This document shows positions 49,901 through 55,900 of a stretch of 64,000 bases of DNA, in pieces; position 1 is the first letter of the stretch, and every line of letters begins with the position of its first letter. The DNA lies in assembly GCF_000003815.2 (NCBI RefSeq), contig NC_049996.1, positions 4,715,502-4,779,501 of the forward strand, given 5' to 3'. A program made the position numbers and the translations under genes. Origin of the DNA: Branchiostoma floridae (lineage: Eukaryota > Chordata > Leptocardii > Amphioxiformes > Branchiostomatidae). Below the pieces are notes generated by a model. It searched no databases. It saw nothing but the letters and a program-made list of their open reading frames with translations, and had not been told where the DNA came from.

Positions 49901-52900
49901 TCTGTCCATTTTATAGACAGAAGACGTAATTCTAATCGGAGTTTACAAAGAAGAGAAGAATACTATCTCAAATTTGCCAAATCCCTAGGGAACACTCGAT
50001 GGGATACCCCCTGAAAGAGGCCGGGTGATTCATTTGTTAGGAGACTCAAAAACTCGAACAACCTCAATAATTTCTAATTTCGAATTCCCAACATTCAATG
50101 TATACTAATTTATTTTTTATATAGAGAAAAGTTCTTGAGCAAATTGCAAAACCAACGAATCCGGTGTGTGGCAATATTTGAAGTGAATGATAGGCTTTTA
50201 GTAAAAAGTTTTCGTATCACGTAGATGGTTACAGTATTGCATATCTGTACTTTATTTTTATGATTCTATGGCTACAATGATGTAATCCTAAGTCTCTATA
50301 AAATGAACAAGTTCAGGTGCAAAAATATGACACAAAACGTGTTGCTGCAGTACCAGGGTCAATTAACAGGTGGCGCAAAATCTACCTGCACCATCCACAT
50401 CTCCACAACTACCTAACCACCAAAAGCCATTGCAAACCTTCCAACGGTTCTTGAGATATCCCCAACATATGAAGCTCCAGACTGAAAACAATATGGTAAC
50501 AATACTTCAATTTTCATGGAAGTAACTAGTTACTAATAAATTTGCTAATTTTTGCCGACAGGAGAAAGGCAAAGTCTACTTGTTCTACGACGATGAAAAC
50601 CCACCATTAGGCATTCGGTACTACTCATTTGGGAGTGGGGAAGCCAACGTAGAGATCATGGACGCGCGAGTCATCGAAGGAAGCAAAGCAGGAGACTTGG
50701 AATGTACCGGATATAGAGTGATGAAGAATGGGAAATGTGTCGTAGACTGCCACCCGGAGTGTGATGGTGGGGTTATTTTCTGTATTAATTTACCCAAGGG
50801 TTTAACGTTTCGCCAATGGTTTACCTATATAGTAAATACAGTACCGCAAATGCAAACCGCTATGAATATGTTGCCAATGACTGTAATTGTGTCAAGTAGA
50901 TGGCAGGTGGCAGGAGCAACTCCGATTTGGAGGGGGCGGGCGGGGGGGGGGGTAGTATAATGGACAGATATTGTGTTGTATCACTAAGAATAAAACATTA
51001 AATTAGAGTTGAAATCAACCTACATTTTATTCTAACTTCATTTCGCCTCCAGAGGTTAAAGAGTATCGCTTATCCAAACCTTGCTCCAAAAATGCCAGGT
51101 CTTCGTTTCATATAATATTGATCAACATGCAAAATCTACCAGCTGCATAAAACATTATCCTATTCGTATGTAAAGGCAAAATACGCTATTTTTAAACAAT
51201 GAGTATAATATGTAAATTAACATGCAGAATAAGGAATCAATGCCTTTATTCTACTATTGTAACCTCTGCCATGTCACTACAATAATGACCCGCAAGACGC
51301 AAAGCAAAACTGACTTAGCTTTTTATTTTCGACTTTAGGATGCATTCCACCAAAGACCCCTGGTTCGGAGCTTGATACAGAGTGTCGCCGTTGCAAGCAC
51401 TTCACAATCGACAAGAACGAAGGAGGAACTAAATGCGTTCCAGACAAGGAAGAATGCCCACCGTCTTCCATAGTTGATCCGATAAAGAAGACATGCAAGT
51501 GTCCGGGCAACAAAGTACTGAGCGTTGACGGAAAGGCATGCACATGTAAGTAACAACGAACAAATTGTTTTTTTTTTTACAGAGCACGTCATTTGTGTCT
51601 AATACGTCTGGCCATTCAAAGCTTAAAGTAACAAAGTAATTTTATGCAAGTTACAACTTCGGTATTACATTTTCCGTCATATATTGAAATTATTCATTTC
51701 AAAATGACTTGAAATAATTGCGAAAAGCTCAAGACGCTTTGACAAGGTATCTTTTGCCTTGCTTGCAATGTTTTGCTTGAAAGTTGCTCTATTAACCATA
51801 TACCAGTAAAGGGACCACACTTTGCTTGGACTCTATCAATATATAGGACTGTACGTTTACAAGCATGGGGTACATTTCAGTATATTTTCTATCAGTATAC
51901 TCAAACGTCGAAGCATTGTCTTTAGCATCAAATAGATTGCCATTTAAGGAAGCTCTTCTCTATGACTTTATTGCATCGATCCTTTTTTGACACAGTTTAG
52001 AAACTTAATTAATCCTATGAATCCTTGAAACATGTTTGTGTCTTTTCCAGGCCCCTTTACTGACGTTGATCAAGCTGGGAAAACAATATGTGTCTTGAAA
52101 TGTCCCGACATGAAGTAAGAACTGACGATTGATAATGATATATTATATCACTTGCCTAACTGTTTTGCTTGTCCTCTTGTTCATCTGGACGATTCGCATA
52201 TCGACTTCCAATCAACTGTAAATACAACTGAATAAAGAGACTCTCTTTACACCACCACTGTTTTATTCAAACCGACGTTTCGGTGACCGTCTGTCACCTT
52301 CTTCAGGGCAATTCTGACTGGTTCACATTGTACTGCACAAGGCGTGAGTTTTTACATATGTACAGACAGATGCGGCATATTGTGACCGCATCTGAACTGT
52401 GAGCAGTGACACCTGTCCTGCAGTACAATGTGAACCAGTCAAAATCGCCCAGAAGAAGGTGACAGACGGTCACCGAAACGTCGGTTTGAATAAAACAGTG
52501 GTTGTGTAAAAAGAGTCTCTTTATTCAGTGACGTACCAACCTGATGAAACTATTCACGGATGTAAATACAACTTAACCAATGCTTTGGTGTTAGCTACAT
52601 TGGGCAAAACGTTCAGAAACCTGACGGGGCTCTTATTCTATCTGCTGCTTTGTCTTCACGCAAAGTCGCTTTTCTCTATTTGACTTACTGTACTTTTAAC
52701 AGTCTTTTTCTTCCGCGGTGGCAAATTTATTCAAGGTTCTAGATATTTGATTGTAAATGAAGGAAACATTTGATATGATTCCTCTCTCAAATTCGACACC
52801 AGGAAACCAAACGGCGGCAGCCAATCCCCAAAATGTGTGTGCAAATTTACCTACAATGGGGTGTGCGTTTCAAAGTGTCCAATAGACACCATTCTTGACG

Positions 52901-55900
52901 GCAACAAATGTAAAATACGTAAGTGATATTCACATATATCTATATCGTACAGTTTTATTGGTACTTTACATTTATTCATTTATTTGTTTTTCATTGTTTT
53001 TTCTTTTTTTTTACTGTTTTAGGATGTTATTCATGAAATTTATTCAGTATGACCTAAGCTATTGTAGGGACTTTAACTATGATAGGTGCAGTAAACATTG
53101 CAAATCATATCATAATCCAAACACGACTTCTCATCTTAACCCTTTTGTGTTTTCTGCCATACTATCTTACCGACTGCATCCTCCTGTATTTTTCATCTCT
53201 CATCAGACTGCCAGATTGGAAACGGAATATCTTACAGGGGCACAGTCTCTGTGACCATATCAGGCAAAACATGTGACTCTTGGAGCCGCTACAGCCGCTT
53301 AAACAGCTGGATACCGGCAGAAGTGTTGAAGGACAAGAACTACTGTAGGAACCCAGCTGGCGAGCGCAACGGTGTTTGGTGCTACGCTAATGTTGGAGAT
53401 AATCCCTATAGAGCGGAGGAATGCTTCGTACCGAGATGTGGTAAGCTTGAATTTTATGATTGGACGAATCACGCAACTGACATCCTCAACTATAATGGTT
53501 TGGGGCATATATTGACAAAGGTTATATCATGTTGATATACTAACCGACCAATAACGACTCCGTTTACATGATATATGTATACAAGAATGGCATTCTTCTA
53601 TCCATAATAACTCAAAACTTTCCATTTATTCTACGCTAAAGGAAAGACACGGACAAAAAAAGGATCTCTCGAATGTACACAGTTTTGAACTTCGTAGAGC
53701 AATAACAAAGTTTTTTTTTTTATTTCTTTTTATTCAACAAAACAAACGTATGAAAACCATCCAGCAATTACAGAATAAGAATGCATGAATAGAATATCAA
53801 ACAAAGAAGTGTGATTATGAGATAATCAGCTCCAGCGGAAACATATGAAATAAAGATTATGTACAGAAATGTATGAAATAATATTAACAAACTTTGCAAT
53901 TTACATATTAAAATAAACAAAGATTATCTGAACAGAAAGGTATGAAATGATTATAACAAAAACGTATGAAATCAGATTATATCAGATTATGAAATAATCT
54001 ATGAACAGAAAACTTTTGAAATAATCATATGCACATAAAATGATCATAACAAGAAATATATGAAATAATCATATCAACCAGAAATATATGAAATAATCAT
54101 ATCAAACTGAAATATATGAAGTGATCATATCAACTCAACAGAAATGTAGAGAATAATCAATTACATAAAGTGCCCCATTTACCCAGATGTTTGTCCAATT
54201 TTCCTTTTCTAATTGAAATGTAGTACTCAACTTTATTAAAGAAACTAGAGTTCGGGGACCTCATACCTCCATGAAATATTTATTGCTTTTTTGTGGATGG
54301 TATGTATGTTTATAGTCGGTTTTATTTGAGAGTAATGGTTAAATAATATAAAAGTTAAGGGAAAGTAGTGGTGTATTTATTTAATGACACAGAGGATGTC
54401 CATCTGATTAGTAATTATCAAAATGTGGCACTTAATGGTGTAATGTGCGTTTAAGAGGTCGACGGCATAAGGTAGCGTGGTGTTCCTTAAGCTTGATGTT
54501 TGGCATTTAAAATGTCTATGGTTGTCAGCATTATTGAGGTTCGACTATGTGCCTCAGAGCTGTGTGGTGGGAGGAAGTTGGGAAACTCAGAAAGAAGAAG
54601 GGATGTGGCCAACTTTAGTCAGATGGTGATTTGATTTTCCACCAATATGTCAAAACATCAGCTGTTCACACGGTACAAAAACGAGATGCACACTTTCCTC
54701 TGACAGCCCTACACCAACTGTAAGATGAATACTTGGCGCCAACCCCGTCTGCTAAAAAACAAGTACCATTGGCTACGAAAGAGACAACTAACAACTGTCC
54801 CTTATCGTAACAAAATCAGAACATCTGTATCGCCCATAAAACTTCTGACACCCAACCCAGATGAGAGGACCTAATGGCATTTTAACCAACATGTCACTCA
54901 AATCAGCAGTACAGTATGTGAGACATCCATACCTGTTAAGCATTATCGTTAAATGTACCTCAACTTCTTACAATTATACTTACGATTCACATCTCCATGA
55001 TATCCTAAGCAGACATAAATAAAACTAATTATCATATTAAAAAAACTCGGGGTTCCCCAAACAGCTGTCACCTCACCATTTACTTGGAGCTAAGCCCATT
55101 AACAAACACATAAAGCACGATGCCTGTTCCAATATATCTCAAATATAGGGGTGATTTCTGATATTATTACATCGATTATAACGACAGATACGGCTCCCAA
55201 AAATCTCATCGATTCGAGCTTTCATCACACCCTACCAACACAACAAGTATGAAACCAATCCATTTAGCTGTTCTTGAGTAATCATCTACACAGACAGAGA
55301 CACATAACAGAAAATATAACCTCCATTCCATGACATTTCATGGAGGTAATAAACATAACGAAGAAACGACTCAAAATTCAAGTTTTTGGACTTTCTGTTA
55401 CTGTACATAATTTTTTTTCGCTAGAAGAAGAATAAGATTGTGAATGATGGGAGTGCCAGGGAGTAGATTTCCAAAAACAGCAATAAAGCCATTTAAATAA
55501 ATGTTTTGGCCTGTTTTTTTAAAATATCATCTTTTGATTTTGTCCCAAAAGCCAATTCAGTTAGGACATTCCCAAAAAAAACATGCAGGTAAGTCTTACC
55601 TTCAAGGTGACAGAATGAGCATAGAGGGTCATCAATGAATTTCCTGATAAATAATAACCTCTTTGTGGGTAAAAACTTATGCAAAATTTTATAATGGAAA
55701 ATTCTGGTTAGTTGGTCAATAGTACAGTAATTGAACATCATGAGAATAAGATTATACTAATAAGATTATTACACAGTGAAAAGAATCTATACATACTCTT
55801 ATTAATTTTCATCTGTTTTAACCATATATTATTCTGTATTACAGAATAAAAGTTAACAAAACTGCAAATCATATACATTGTTCCTGCATGATTGGAAATC

